The position numbers were made by a program, and so were the translations under genes. The notes under the pieces were generated by a model. It was given only the letters and a program-made list of their open reading frames with translations, was not told the origin of the DNA and did no database searches. This document shows, one piece after another, positions 33,001 through 43,469 of a stretch of 64,000 nucleotides of DNA. Source of the DNA: Wyeomyia smithii (taxonomy: Eukaryota; Arthropoda; Insecta; Diptera; Culicidae); the NCBI RefSeq assembly GCF_029784165.1, contig NC_073695.1, positions 13,701,286 through 13,765,285 on the forward strand, read 5' to 3'. The first letter of the stretch is position 1. Each line of letters begins with the position of its first letter.

Positions 33001-36000
33001 ACGTAGAATACGCACTGTTGATTCATAGCTTGTAAAACTGCTATTAAACGGATTTCGGTTGAACTACAGTTGTTGAGAGTGTTTTATTAATGAGTCAAAA
33101 AGTCTACTATTATTTGCTGAAATCAAGTAACACTTAATTGAATAGCCCACATAGATCTTGATTTGTGCAACTCGAAATTGTTGAACAACGCAACTGACGC
33201 AAATTTCTCAACAGCCCAAATTGAGAACAAACATTACAAATAAACAATTTCATGTTATTAATGTACTTTTTGGTTGGTAATTTATAAAAATCAAGTTTTA
33301 TTTTATTTGAATCCAGACATGTTTGTACAAGAAGTTGGTAGACTGATTGAAAAAATTGATCACAGGCTACATATTTATTATTTTGCCTTATAAGTAGGTA
33401 CTTAAGATGCTTTTAATTGACTTTTTAAAGTGTGGCTTATACGAGATTTGCGTTGATTTTTGCTACTGATAGTACACTCACGTGTACTGCGGTACTGAGA
33501 CATGAAAACTCATATCGTCAGTTGAATTCAATACTGGCACAACTCAAAATTCATAGTTTCGAGAAAAACGCGTTTGAAAGTTCGCGCCGAAATTTTCTTT
33601 TTTCATTTTCGTGAAAAATTCCAGTTTTAAGATTTCCTATTTTATTTGGATTTTTTCGGGTCTATCATGTGCATGTAATAAGCAAGTGATAAGAGTTGGA
33701 ACCTCATTTTTCCGTCTTTTTAGGGATGTTTTAGCTTTTTGCAATAAAGGCACATCTACTTATATTTCTAGAAATATTGTGAATTTTGGAACGGGTCTTT
33801 GTGGGATGAAACTTTATAGTATTTGGCATCGTTTGCCATCAATAACTCAAAACTGCATAATTTGGAGTTGTGCCAGTATTGAATTCAACTGACGATATAT
33901 TCCCTCAATTGAAAGCAAATGATCGTCCCTAAAAGTACTGTTGAGTTAATTAACTACAAAACTGGTAGTCAATCGAATAATGCCTTTTTCCTTTCTCCGA
34001 AAGCAGAACAGCATTGTGAACTGACACTCGCAGGATGATTCTCGTTCTATTATCTCAAGTAGCGTTCCCCGCCAATTGCAACACTTCCGTGGCAAGGTAG
34101 GTTGCAGCCGCTACGAACAATAAATGTGAACTCGAGCCGATTTCGGAATATACACCCGAATCACGCGAAAGTCAGTGTACAATTTATTGGTGATGATGAA
34201 TGAAATAAACCCATGCAATTGTCTTAATACCTGCGGAGAGGACTAACGCGGCAAGTAGGCGGGGTCATGCACATGGTATTATGAAAGAAAGTAAAGTGCT
34301 GCGCTGCGCGTTGTTTTTTTAGCTTTTAAAACAAACGTAGCGCGCGAAGCGCATATGTTTTCCGTCAACTGTTTAACATTTAGCGAAGTCTTCATTAAAA
34401 CTGACATCGAGGACACAAGCAGGCCACGGACAAGCGACAGAGTAGCCATGTTTATCCTCCTGTACTATTACTTTTATCAGGAGAGCTAGCCAGGTACGCT
34501 GGACCCTAAGGTAAAGCTATTACGAAATAAACTAGCTCAAAATGAATTGTTTTGTTCCTCCTGCCAAGTACACATTGCAATTGGCCTTTCTCAAGGCCAC
34601 AAACACGTTCTTAAAGGAAGTAATATTGAATTTTCTTTCTTGCAAATTATGAAATATTTTACATTTTTTCCAACGATTAAAAAGCAACGCCAAAGTTATT
34701 TTTTCACTAAATAGGAGCTCAAGCTTATAAGAATTATGTTTGAAATTTGTTTGTTGTTCAACAGCTAGATTAAAGCAACTTTATAACTCGGAAAAATCGT
34801 TTGATGAATAAGCTAAAAATGCCATTGGTGTGACATAACACAAAGACAATATAAGCACAGAATGAAAATAGAGGCGGGGAAATAGGTTTGCCGTCTGCGG
34901 TAAAATAATGAAGACTAAGAAAAAAAGCGAGATTTATAAGTTTTTATCACCATTACCAGCGTTCTGGCGAGTGACAGAAAAATGAAAACTACTTCAATTG
35001 AATGAGTTTGATGCACTTAAATACAGCATGTGTTGCAGCAAAAACCATGGGCGCAACTACGGGGGGGGGGGGGAGCTAGGGGGGCTGAAGCCCCCCCTGG
35101 AAAGTGTTTAGCCCCCCCTAGAATTACCCAGAGAATGATTGTATTCAATATATATACATTCCATACTGCTTATCAGAGCATCAAAATCAACACAAATTGA
35201 GATGTCGTCATTCATTGGCTAAGAACTAGTTCTGCACCCAAGATCGATTCTCAACCCTTGCTCTCTTACTCACCTTACCAGTCAGACGAGAGCTTTAGTA
35301 ACTCGTGCTGTATCAAGAAGTCGCCAGTTTACTCGGTTTTGGGCTGTGTTTCACCAGTTCCCCAGACGTCTCATCACTCGCAAGTCTCTTTCGATCTGGT
35401 CGAGCAATCATGCACGCTGCGCCCCTTAATTTCTTGTGCCGGTAGGGTTGCTGAAGAGAAGTGATTTCACATGGTTGTCGTCTGGCATTCTTACGATGCG
35501 ACCGGCCCACCGCAACCTAATGTCTTTCGCCAGGTGTGCAATGGGGTTCTCTCCAAGCAGCGCTTGTAGCTCATGGTTCATGCGCTGTAGCCATTATCCG
35601 TCGTCCGCTTGTTCTCCACCGTAGATAGTCACCTTCTGTTCGCCGATAGGCACCTTCTGTTCGAAAATATCAAAAGGACTTCCGTAGAGGACTACCGGTT
35701 ATCAGGGTTTTGTAGTTTTTTGTATCGAAGTGGTCATGTCCGATCATCACCATGATTGGTGCGTACGTTTGTAATGTCTGAGAAGAACGGGCCGTCGTTG
35801 AGAACCTGGTCAATTTGTTTTGCTGTACGTTGGTCGAGGTAAGAAGGGACTTTGGACTGCTAATCCGCGGGAAGCTGCGAAGTTGGTGCATAGCAGGCTG
35901 TGCGGGCCGATAACCGGCTTATATAAGTCTATCCTTCCGTTCATGTCCCCAACGACGATCTTGATATCTCTACGCGAGCAGCTATCGTAGAGTTTCTCCA

Positions 36001-39000
36001 GCTGTGCGTAGAACGCTTCGTTCCCTGTATCAGGTCTTCCTTCGTGAGGGCAGTGCACATTGGGAATAGTGTAGTTGTGGAACCGGCCTTTAATTCTCAA
36101 CAAACACAACCTGTCGCTGATTGCCTGCCGCTTTGGTGGTACTGTGCCTTGCGGCCACAAATCCACCGTACCTTCTCTCCTTTCAGGCAAAGCTCCTGGA
36201 GCGCGACGATGTCGAAGTGGCGGGGTTCTAGCTGATCCAGCAGAATTCGGTCGACATCCGGGTCGTTAAGCGATCTACTGTTACATGTACTGAGCTTCTA
36301 ATCGTCGTCCTTATTTCGTCGGCTGGGTCATTGCCGATTGTTCCGGTTCGTTTTGAATTCTTGATTCTCCGTAGTATGTTTATTTTAGTATGCTGCCTTA
36401 CTAGGGCTGCGATGCCTAGTCTTGCGACGGAGCTGCCGCCATGGATGTAGCTGGCGAGACACCGCATTTCATAGTTCAACCGTCCGGTCCGGATCAGTCG
36501 CTGTTTGAGCCGCCCCTAGCCTGTGGGGTAGACGCGCAGACAACCTGCTCTCTAAGGAGAACAACTACCCCACCGGTTCACCGGTTTTTCCTTGGTTGCT
36601 CGTATCCCAGTCGGTACCACGTGGAGGTAGGAATAGGGCATTATGCCTTGAACCACAGTGGGGTCTATTTTATTCTAACTAGTACGGGTGAACTGTTAAA
36701 AAGCACTGCCCAGCCGTTTACCAAATCTAGCTCTCCTCAATATCGAGTCATTGTTGCTGAAAGAGCTTGGCGTTGACGATGTGTTCAAGATATTCAGTAC
36801 ATCTTCGGAGATTCTATCCCGAAGTGATTTTTTCTGCTTTTACGATACTATTTTAAGCGTCATTAAAAAAGCATATTCAAACTCTTTTTTCTCTTTTTTA
36901 AAATGACATACATGAAAACTAGCCCCCCCTAGAAATTTTCCTTAGTTGCGCCCATGGCAAAAACCATACAAAGATAAAAACGTCGCCTGCTGCGCTGCCG
37001 CAAGTCTGCTTGCTACTGTTCGATCTGGTTTTCAGTAAAACATCCTTTTGCTACAGTGATCGGATGATCAATGAAGACTAAATTGTTGTATGCTTGCTTA
37101 TATATGTGTTCTATATATACTTCCGATGGGCGTGTCATTGTGCACTAGAGAGAACAGAGCAACAACAACAAAATGTTTTCAAAATCAAACCGTTTGTTGG
37201 CTGTTTGAATTGCATTAGTTGGTCTATAATCAAATTGGTTATGAATTCTAACCTTTTAACGGTGATTCAAAAATTGGTTTTTATGACCTAGAGAAATTTG
37301 TTCTCTATCCAACGAGATATCAATGATTGAAATCCGTTCCGTGGTAGCAAAGTTATAAGAATTTGAAATTTTTCATTCTGCTGTTTAACTCTATTTTCGT
37401 TATTTTAGAATAGCATCCAATTAAAGTAAAACGTATTCTACGTCAAAAGTGAAGCTACTTATAACATGAAAAAAAACATACGCGGGTGGTCGCGGGCTCG
37501 AATCTCGAATTAGTAGAATCCGGCCATTTTTGTTGTCAGAGGACTTTAACATGGATTTATTTCCAGGCTCCTTACCACATACCCTTCCTTCAAGCCGAAT
37601 TCTACAGTACCCTTGTCAATTTCCCTCGTAAAAAAATAATAATATTAAAACTGATTTGAATGACACATAATAGGTTCTCTTTAGGCAATTGTAATCGTCT
37701 TCATAAAATATAAGTCCTTCTTACAATAAAACTCACCAGATCTTTAGCTTCAGGGGCCTCTTCAGGGAATTGCGATTGTCATACGGTGTTGACAGGAGAT
37801 ATGAGGGTTCGATAAGACTCTTTCGTCTTGACAAAATAGGGTAGGGAATATATTTTAAGCAGCTTTAGGAGCCACTTGTGTATTGAGACGAAATTATTGA
37901 AATCTGTAAGGCGAAGTACAAACATAAGTATATCAATTTGTTCTTTATCTTTTTCTCTGTCAGTACTTGTTTCTAGACCCTGAAACCGATTTAGCAAACT
38001 TCAACAATAATCAATTAAAGTTCCCTATCGAGCAACACTATTCCAGATAGATCTACGATTCTGGTCGCAGTGAGGAAGTCCATACAGGAAAAAAAACACT
38101 ATTCCAACCACCCCGAACCTTTTAAGCATTTGCATCTGTTGTTTTCGACTGATTAAAATAGGCGCCACTGCTTAAGACGTTCCTTACCCTAAGTCCATCT
38201 TAAAGTAATACTGACCAGAGGAATTTCGATCTTCTTCAGGGAATTGTAACTGGCGATATTGACACGATTCCGCTTAGTGGAAGTAATGTAATACGCGTTT
38301 TGCGAGTACAGTTTTGTGAGTACAGACGTACTGCGAACTTATCACTTGCAATCATTCTCGAATGCAACGACGTAGGTATATAATGTACATGACCTCGGTG
38401 TATAAGACTTGACTCCTCCAGGCCCGAAAAAATTAAAATTCTTTTACCCTTCTCAATTCCGCGAGATCTAAACCGAATTTGATCCAACCTTTTTTCAAAA
38501 GTTTAAAAATTTATCATAGTTTGAGGGACAGTACGGGACATCCCGAAATTTTCCATTGTTCCGAATTTATTGAGGCAAACCGTGGGGTAAGTACCCTCCT
38601 AGAGACACAGGCTAGAACGAAAACGGTACCGAAATCTTGCTTGCGACATTTCAAACATCAAGTTTTTGCAAAAGAACACTGTTGTCGATCCACCTGGAGT
38701 TTTTTTTTTAAATTTGACATATTGAAGAGATTTTACACATTCTGCGGATTTTACAGAATTTTGAGTTTTACAGGTTTAATTTTTTTTTGGAGATTTGACA
38801 AATTCTACAGTTTGTAATGTGTAGAAATTTTTAAGATTTACCAGATTCACAGATATAATAAATATAATTCTACAGTTTTCATAGGTTTTATAAATTTTAC
38901 ATTTTTTGGATTTTACTGATTTTGAATATTTAAGATTTCACAAATTCCGAAGATTTTACTGATTTTACAAGTTTTACTGATATTACAAATTTCACAGCAG

Positions 39001-40588
39001 GACAGATTTTAAATCCTTAACAAAGATATTTACAATAGTCAACTCACCATTTTCCGAAAGTGAATGTAGAGGTTCGGTCCCAGCGCCAGACAGGCGATGA
39101 ACGGTACAAAGTAAAGCCCGTACAGTAACCAGGTTGATGAGAACCACGCCATAGACCGGCCGCACAGATCCACGATGACCGCTATCAGTATGCAGATCCC
39201 GGCTCCTACAGCGATCGAAAGTGTCTGCACGATAAGCGTTAGTCCACACTCCATTAGAACCTCCACTAAATCGGCGCCTTCCCGTCGCACCATCATGACA
39301 ATTGTGGCAATGATCAACCCCAGCGCAACCAGCGCTAAGGTGATGTTTATGATGTATGCCACGGTCTGAGTGTAAATTAACTTAAACCAATGTAGAAAGT
39401 CAAAAAACGTTGCCGCGCCTCCCTCGTGTTCGCCAATGTTGCTAAGTTCTTCAGCTCCAGCCAAACCGATAGTCAGAGGTAGTAAATTCTCCCCTATGTG
39501 CTGCAGCGTTTCCAGTGAAATAGTCTCGAAAGCATCATACATCGTGTGATACAGATAACCGTAAGAGGCCAGTGCGAAATCCAACCCCGGCCAATGGCCA
39601 ACCTTCGAGAGGGTTTCGAAGTCCGTGAACGATGGCACCAAACCGAGTTGGAACACTTCCTCTCCAAGCGAATTCGCGTAAGGTCGCTTTGCGTAACGTT
39701 GATAGTTCTCCATCAGGAAGGGAAAGTTCGGCCCCGATTGGAACATTATCTCTCGACCCCCGTTAGCTGCCACGTCCAGATTGATGAAGGCGGAAACATT
39801 CGCCGCTAGAGGATGTCCCGTAACGAATCCGTGCGCTCCCTGCATCGTATTCTCCTCGCAGCCGTTAAAAAGAAAAATCAATCCATGGCGGAGGTTTAGT
39901 GCGTGTGTGGCAACTTGGCGTAAAATCTCCAACATGACGACGACCATCGTTCCGTCATCCCCCGCACCCGGGGACGAAACTGCACTGTCAAAGTGAGCAT
40001 TTAACAATAAGTATTTTCCACTGAACCGGTGCTCGTCTCGTGTTCTTAAAGCCGCCACCACATTCTGTACTCCGCGATAGTAGCTGGTGATGGGATAGTC
40101 TTTGTAGTCTAGGAAGTAGCTTCCCGAGGCATGTTGGACCTCAACCGTAAGCAGGTTCGACGGATCGGTTTGTTCGATGATGGCTTGAATCGTTTCGAGC
40201 AAAAACTGTACCGCATATATTTCGTTCGCACTGCTTCCAACCACACGCGGTCCATGACTGGTGAGCACGCGCAGATGGTTGTGCGCTCGTTCAGACACAA
40301 ATACAGGCTCGCCGTCGAGTGGCTGTAAAATAACACGATTTTTTTTCGCTTAGTCGTCAGTAGATAGACAATCAGGCGCCTTGTGGCTACTCACCTCTTC
40401 CGCTAGCAGCACTCCATCCGGCAGGGCAGACCAATTCCAGTACACCAGAAAGTAAACTCCAATTCCAAACGCTGGAATGAGAAGACTTACCGCTAGTGGG
40501 ATCGTGTGATCCTTGGATATCCACCTGTGGAGGAGGATCGGTAGAATTTGTATGAGATTGAAATATTTTGTGCTCCCTAAACTTACAT
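27003..40588 (-). CDS. ERMP1-like M28 metallopeptidase, paralogue A (862 aa, complete)
   Basis: ERMP1-type proteins are multi-pass ER membrane proteins with a lumenal M28 zinc peptidase domain. Minus-strand exons: 5' leader plus first two bases of the ATG to 40587; 40524-40395; 40322-39048; 28242-27739; 27680-27003 (TGA). The exon 1 transmembrane segment (LAVSLLIPAFGIGVYFLVYW) anchors the protein. The peptidase follows with presumed metal and catalytic residues in AHFDS (His154), GAGDDG (Asp166), NGCEEN (Glu200/201), INLDVAANG (Asp227) and YLYHTMYDA (His303). The C-terminal half has about eight hydrophobic segments, then a lumenal-type domain ending NYLESWEF. Length is close to the human protein (about 900 aa). 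The 10.8-kb third coding intron is full of repeats; the others are 58-72 bp. A tandem paralogue lies upstream at 49825-51778. Confidence 0.9.
28243..28980. other. Intron of ERMP1-like gene A, no feature seen
   Basis: AT-rich intronic DNA with no repeat or coding sequence I can recognise. Confidence 0.45.
28983..29370. repeat. Scattered GTAAATTCCGAAATCCGCGT repeats
   Basis: Three or four direct copies of GCGTAAATTCCGNAATCCGC lie in 28983-29100 and one more at 29335-29368. They look like the sub-terminal repeats of a DNA transposon, but I cannot define its ends. Confidence 0.45.
29381..29590 (-). mobile_element. tRNA-derived SINE, copy 1
   Basis: On the minus strand it starts CTCCCAGTTGGTCTCGTGGC (box A-like region) and has a box B-like GGCTCGAGTC about 45 bp on. 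A non-tRNA body ends with GTTCCGAATCGGAATA. The same sequence recurs at 52318-52543, where box B is a good GGTTCGAGTC. It fits a Pol III SINE of the general kind found in mosquitoes (for example Feilai); the family name is not established here. Confidence 0.75.
29894..30610 (+). mobile_element. Tc1-like transposon remnant
   Basis: The ends are CAGGGTGTTCGTTAAGTTC and its near reverse complement …GAACTTATTGAACACCCTG, with TA on both sides (29892-29893 and 30611-30612). The right half encodes transposase remnants: FSDEKLFVLQQLHNVQYNRL at about 30315 and FQNTASVMVWG at about 30425, a Tc1-type block. A stop at 30252 and a large deletion make it non-functional. The left half (29940-30100) shows no transposase. 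Confidence 0.75.
30719..31489 (+). repeat. AGAAAGG noncoding repeat, copy R1 (short form)
   Basis: It starts TGCCTTTCTCCTAGAAAGGT, runs through a TG-rich microsatellite (30833-30890) and TCAGAGATGGCTGGACCGAT blocks, and ends CGCTAGGTGAATTAATTTAG. The start and end match R4 and R6 at 56.6-62 kb. No coding capacity. Confidence 0.8.
31806..32600. repeat. 9-bp minisatellite (AAAAATGTC)n
   Basis: About 85 units of ATGTCAAAA or ATGTCAAAT, most regular from 31815 to 32275 and decaying to the right into GTTAAAAAT- and GACAAAAAT-type variants. Because the unit is a multiple of three, it leaves long open frames on both strands (VKN, MSK, LTF repeats) that are artefacts. It sits inside the large intron of ERMP1-like gene A. 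Confidence 0.95.
32601..33511. other. Intronic DNA, no feature seen
   Basis: No repeat or coding sequence recognised between the minisatellite and the next MITE. Confidence 0.45.
33512..33898. mobile_element. MITE with about 40-bp inverted termini
   Basis: Left arm ATATCGTCAGTTGAATTCAA… (33512-33551) is the reverse complement of 33859-33898 with one or two mismatches. The 387-bp element is noncoding. The flanks do not show a clear duplication. Confidence 0.7.
33899..35037. other. Intronic DNA, no feature seen
   Basis: No recognisable gene, TIR or tandem repeat. Confidence 0.45.
35046..36956 (-). mobile_element. TIR transposon copy B carrying an RTE-like fragment
   Basis: The inverted twin of 6774-8724. 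The ends are CATGGGCGCAACTACGGGGG (left) and …CTTAGTTGCGCCCATG (right), with a perfect 8-bp duplication GCAAAAAC at 35038-35045 and 36957-36964. Inside, on the minus strand, are the same RTE-like leader (about 36640-36440), endonuclease fragment and C-terminal tail as copy A. The same middle part of the retroposon is missing in both, so the fragment was in place before these copies spread. It lies in the large intron of ERMP1-like gene A. Confidence 0.88.
35810..36190 (-). pseudogene. RTE-like endonuclease fragment inside TIR element B
   Basis: Reads ISDRLCLLRIKGRFHNYTIP, NVHCPHEGRPDTGNEAFYAQ, IVVGDMNGRIDLYKPVIGPH and ASRGLAVQSPFLPRPTYSKT, nearly identical to copy A at 7666-8040. A short in-frame gap after IGPHSL (TVTNDNGQ in copy A) distinguishes it. 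Not functional. Confidence 0.75.
36965..38689. other. Intronic DNA, no defined feature
   Basis: A stretch near 37488-37640 has a tRNA box B-like GGGCTCGAATCTC and might be a decayed SINE, but no second copy supports it. Nothing else recognised. Confidence 0.4.
38690..38998. repeat. Cryptically simple GATTTTAC-type sequence
   Basis: About twenty imperfect GATTTTAC, TTTTACA and ATTTCACA words in a row, without a fixed period. A low-complexity intron segment. Confidence 0.6.
40587..40588 (-). other. Start codon split by an intron (AT|G)
   Basis: The leader exon ends …GGCAAT at donor GTAAGT (40586-40581) and the next exon begins GTGGATATCC at 40524 after CCACAG. Splicing yields ATG TGG ATA, in frame with the transmembrane exon. 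The transmembrane frame upstream of the acceptor holds no ATG, and the leader frame that would reach it has a TGA. Confidence 0.6.
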
Positions 40589-40625
40589 TGCCAACCAAAA
40601 TCACTGCGCAAGTGGTTCGATTCAC

Positions 40626-40630
40626 ACTGA
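40626..40630 (-). promoter_or_regulatory. Candidate TCAGT initiator of ERMP1-like gene A
   Basis: TCAGT on the minus strand, 40630 to 40626, puts +1 at 40628, giving a 42-nt leader with no ATG before the splice-made start. An ATG at 40647 would then lie upstream of the transcript. No TATA box is seen at the right distance. Confidence 0.4.
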
Positions 40631-40647
40631 ACTGCTAAAAAAGTCAT

Positions 40648-41740
40648 ATCGATTCAGAATGCTTTTCTGATTGTTTCAATCAGCTTTGCTTATCATCAAC
40701 TGATTCGAGCACGCACACACACACACATATTCATAGGCATAAGCGAGAGCACGCATTATCACAGATTAGTCACCTGTACCTGTGGTGACAAGGTCGTTTG
40801 TCTACTAATTGTGCTCCACGCTTTTGAGGGTTGCAAATCGATATGGCAATCGGATGAAAAAATGCCCAAAATTAGCTTATCGATAAAAGCTTTATTGGAG
40901 CGATAAGCGAATTATTCATAGCTGTGCGCACCGGGGGAGAGGAGGTTTGGTAGTACGAAACCCCCCTTTTTTATTAGAGAGTTAGGATTGTGGCTTTGTG
41001 AGAAAAACAAAGAAACATGGCACTAACATAAAGAATGTTACAAAATTTAAAGCTCTGCTCATAGATGAGTGCAACTTCTCACTTGGGAGAGATTTTCAAG
41101 CTAAATTTTCTTCGTGCACCCGCCTGATAGTTTTCGAGCTCATTCTTTATGCACCTTATTGGTCTGCCGAAATTGTATTCTGAGATTTTTCTGAAAAATC
41201 AATGAAATTTTAATGGTTTCTAAAACATGTCTAATTTTAGTCATTTTTAACTATCTTGTTTTATTGGTTCTGAGATATATTTTTTTCATTTTCTAACCCC
41301 ACACCAATTCAATATATTTAAAACGCATTTAATGCAGATTGAGTTATTCAAGTGAAGAGCTATTTCAAATAATAATTTCGAACACTTAAGCAATGATGTA
41401 ACTACTTGCACTAAAAAATCAACGAAAAATTAACTTTCTCATCGTTCTTGAAGGTTTAGAATTTTGGTTGTTTTATTAATGTTGCAATTTAGTTCTATTT
41501 CTATTTGTAGATTTAAACATGTTTTGTACATGAAAACAAGGAGAATTCAGAAATCGGCTTTGATTCGAATTCCGAACAGTTCAACGAATCGCTAAGAGAT
41601 ACATAGGCAAACTGTCAGGATACTGACTGTCACTTTTTTCAACGCCTGCTGATTCCCCGGAAGTGGCCCTACATTAAAGAACTATACATCACTGGGTGAA
41701 GGACACTCTAAGGAACGAAATGGTATATTTTAATCCATTT
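40648..41740. other. Upstream region of ERMP1-like gene A
   Basis: It contains a CA microsatellite (about 40713-40727) and AT-rich DNA. No gene is seen. Regulatory sequence for gene A may lie here, but none is recognisable. Confidence 0.4.
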
Positions 41741-43040
41741 TGCATTTCTCCTAGAAAGGTATAGCAATCACTGGAAAAACCAAAGGTATAAAAGTGCTCC
41801 AAAGGGTCGAATCTCGTATATCAATCGACTTAGTTTGACGAGCTGAGCATTTTCTGTATGTGTGTGTGTATGTGTGTGTATGTGTGTGTATGTAACGTTC
41901 TCCCAATCTCACTCGATTTTCTCAGAAATGGCTGGACCGATAGTCATGAAATTAACTGCAAATGAGAGGTCTAGTTGCCCCATAAGACCCTATTGAATTT
42001 CATTGCAATCGGATTTTTAAATTAGGGGTTATGTTTAAAAATGTGAAAATGACGAAACATCTTTATCTCAGAAACTAATTAACCGATTTTAACAAAATTG
42101 GTTTTAAATGAACGAGCTACTTAAAAAACCCTGAACTTTTGAGTTTCATGAAGATTGAACGTGTGGTTCAGAAGTTTTGCAAAGAACCGTGTTCTGGAGA
42201 GTGTTTAATCTCACTCATGTTTCTCAGAGATGGCTGATGGGCGATTTCCACAAAATTAGTGTCATTTGGAAGGTCTTGTTGCCCCATAAGACCCTATTGA
42301 TTTTTTTGCAATAAGACTATTACTTTGCCTGTTATGTTTAAAAATGTGAAATCCAGCAATGAAAAGAAACATATTCTGAAGACTACTTAAACTCACTCAC
42401 TTTTCTCAGAGATGGCTGAACCGGTTTCCACGAAATTAGTGTCAAATGAAAGGTCTAGCTGCCTCATAATACCCAATTGAATTTCAATGTAATCGGTCTC
42501 TTACTTTGTCTGTAATGTATCAAAATATGAAAATCACGAAACTTCATTAACTCAGAAAGTACACAACCGATTTAAGCAATATTGGTAGCAAATGAACGGG
42601 CTAGTTAAAGGTTAATTGATGAATTTTATAGTGATAAAACACGTGGTTCAAAAATTGTTAAAAGAAACATGTTCCGGTGACTTTTTAAATTCACTAGTTT
42701 TCCCAAAAATGGCTGGACTAAATTCAACAATCTTAGTGTCAAATGAAAAGTTTGGCTTTCCTATAGGTTCCCCCGGGTTGTCTCTCAAACTCACTAGTGA
42801 GAAATTTCATAGCAATTTGATATGTGGTTCAAAAGTTATGAAAAGAAATGAAATTCAAAGACTATTTAAAACTGTAACTGCTTTGATCAAAACATATGGC
42901 CTCAACAAAATTCAAATTTGGTATTGTGCTATTCGTACGTTCCCGGTATTGCTCGTGATTGAAGTGTATGAAATTCAAAGTCATTTCTTTTATTTCGCTA
43001 TTTCTTCAGCACGAATATTTTACTCCTAATTATTAATTTT
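41741..43040 (+). repeat. AGAAAGG noncoding repeat, copy R2 (first unit of a dimer)
   Basis: It starts TGCATTTCTCCTAGAAAGGT, has the TG-rich tract (41855-41892), and contains TTCTCAGAGATGGCTGAACC-type blocks at about 41918, 42219, 42403 and 42699. It ends TTTTACTCCTAATTATTAAT. The same end-to-start junction with the next unit is found in R5/R4. Confidence 0.8.
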
Positions 43041-43050
43041 TTTTACTTTT

Positions 43051-43250
43051 TGCCTTTCTCCTAGAAAGGTATAGCAATCACTTGCAAAACCGAAAGTATA
43101 AAAGTGCTCCAAAGGGCTGAATGGCATATATCACTCGACTCAGTTCGACGAGCTGAGCATTTTCTGAATGTGTGTGTGTGTATGTGTGTGTGTGTATATG
43201 CAGACTTTTATTTTCACTCACTTTTCTCAGAGATGGCTGGACCGATTTTA
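43051..43250 (+). repeat. AGAAAGG noncoding repeat, copy R3 (second unit, truncated)
   Basis: It starts TGCCTTTCTCCTAGAAAGGT and is cut at about 43250 by the 3' end of the I-group retroposon. Confidence 0.75.
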
Positions 43251-43469
43251 ATGATTGATGGTTTTCCAAATTTTTTGATGGTTTTCCATCGCCATAGGTA
43301 AGCAGCATATTGAAAATGTTCCGCTGCTGGGCCAAGATATTACGGACTGGCATATTGGGTTGTCTCCCTCGGGACCTGAGAGTATCGTGCGGGTCTAGTT
43401 GCTGTTTCCGGATCCGGGGTCTTAACGTGTTCTTGTCGTTTGGTTGGATGTAGGCGGAAGGGAATAGGA

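Noticed and set aside
37488..37640. Possible third SINE (box B-like GGGCTCGAATCTC)
   Set aside because: No box A at the proper distance and no second copy in the window.
40387..40647. ATG at 40647 as the start of ERMP1-like gene A
   Set aside because: Its frame (MTFLAVQCESNHLRSDFGWQ) does not join the transmembrane frame after splicing; it ends soon after the junction and lies upstream of the likely initiator.
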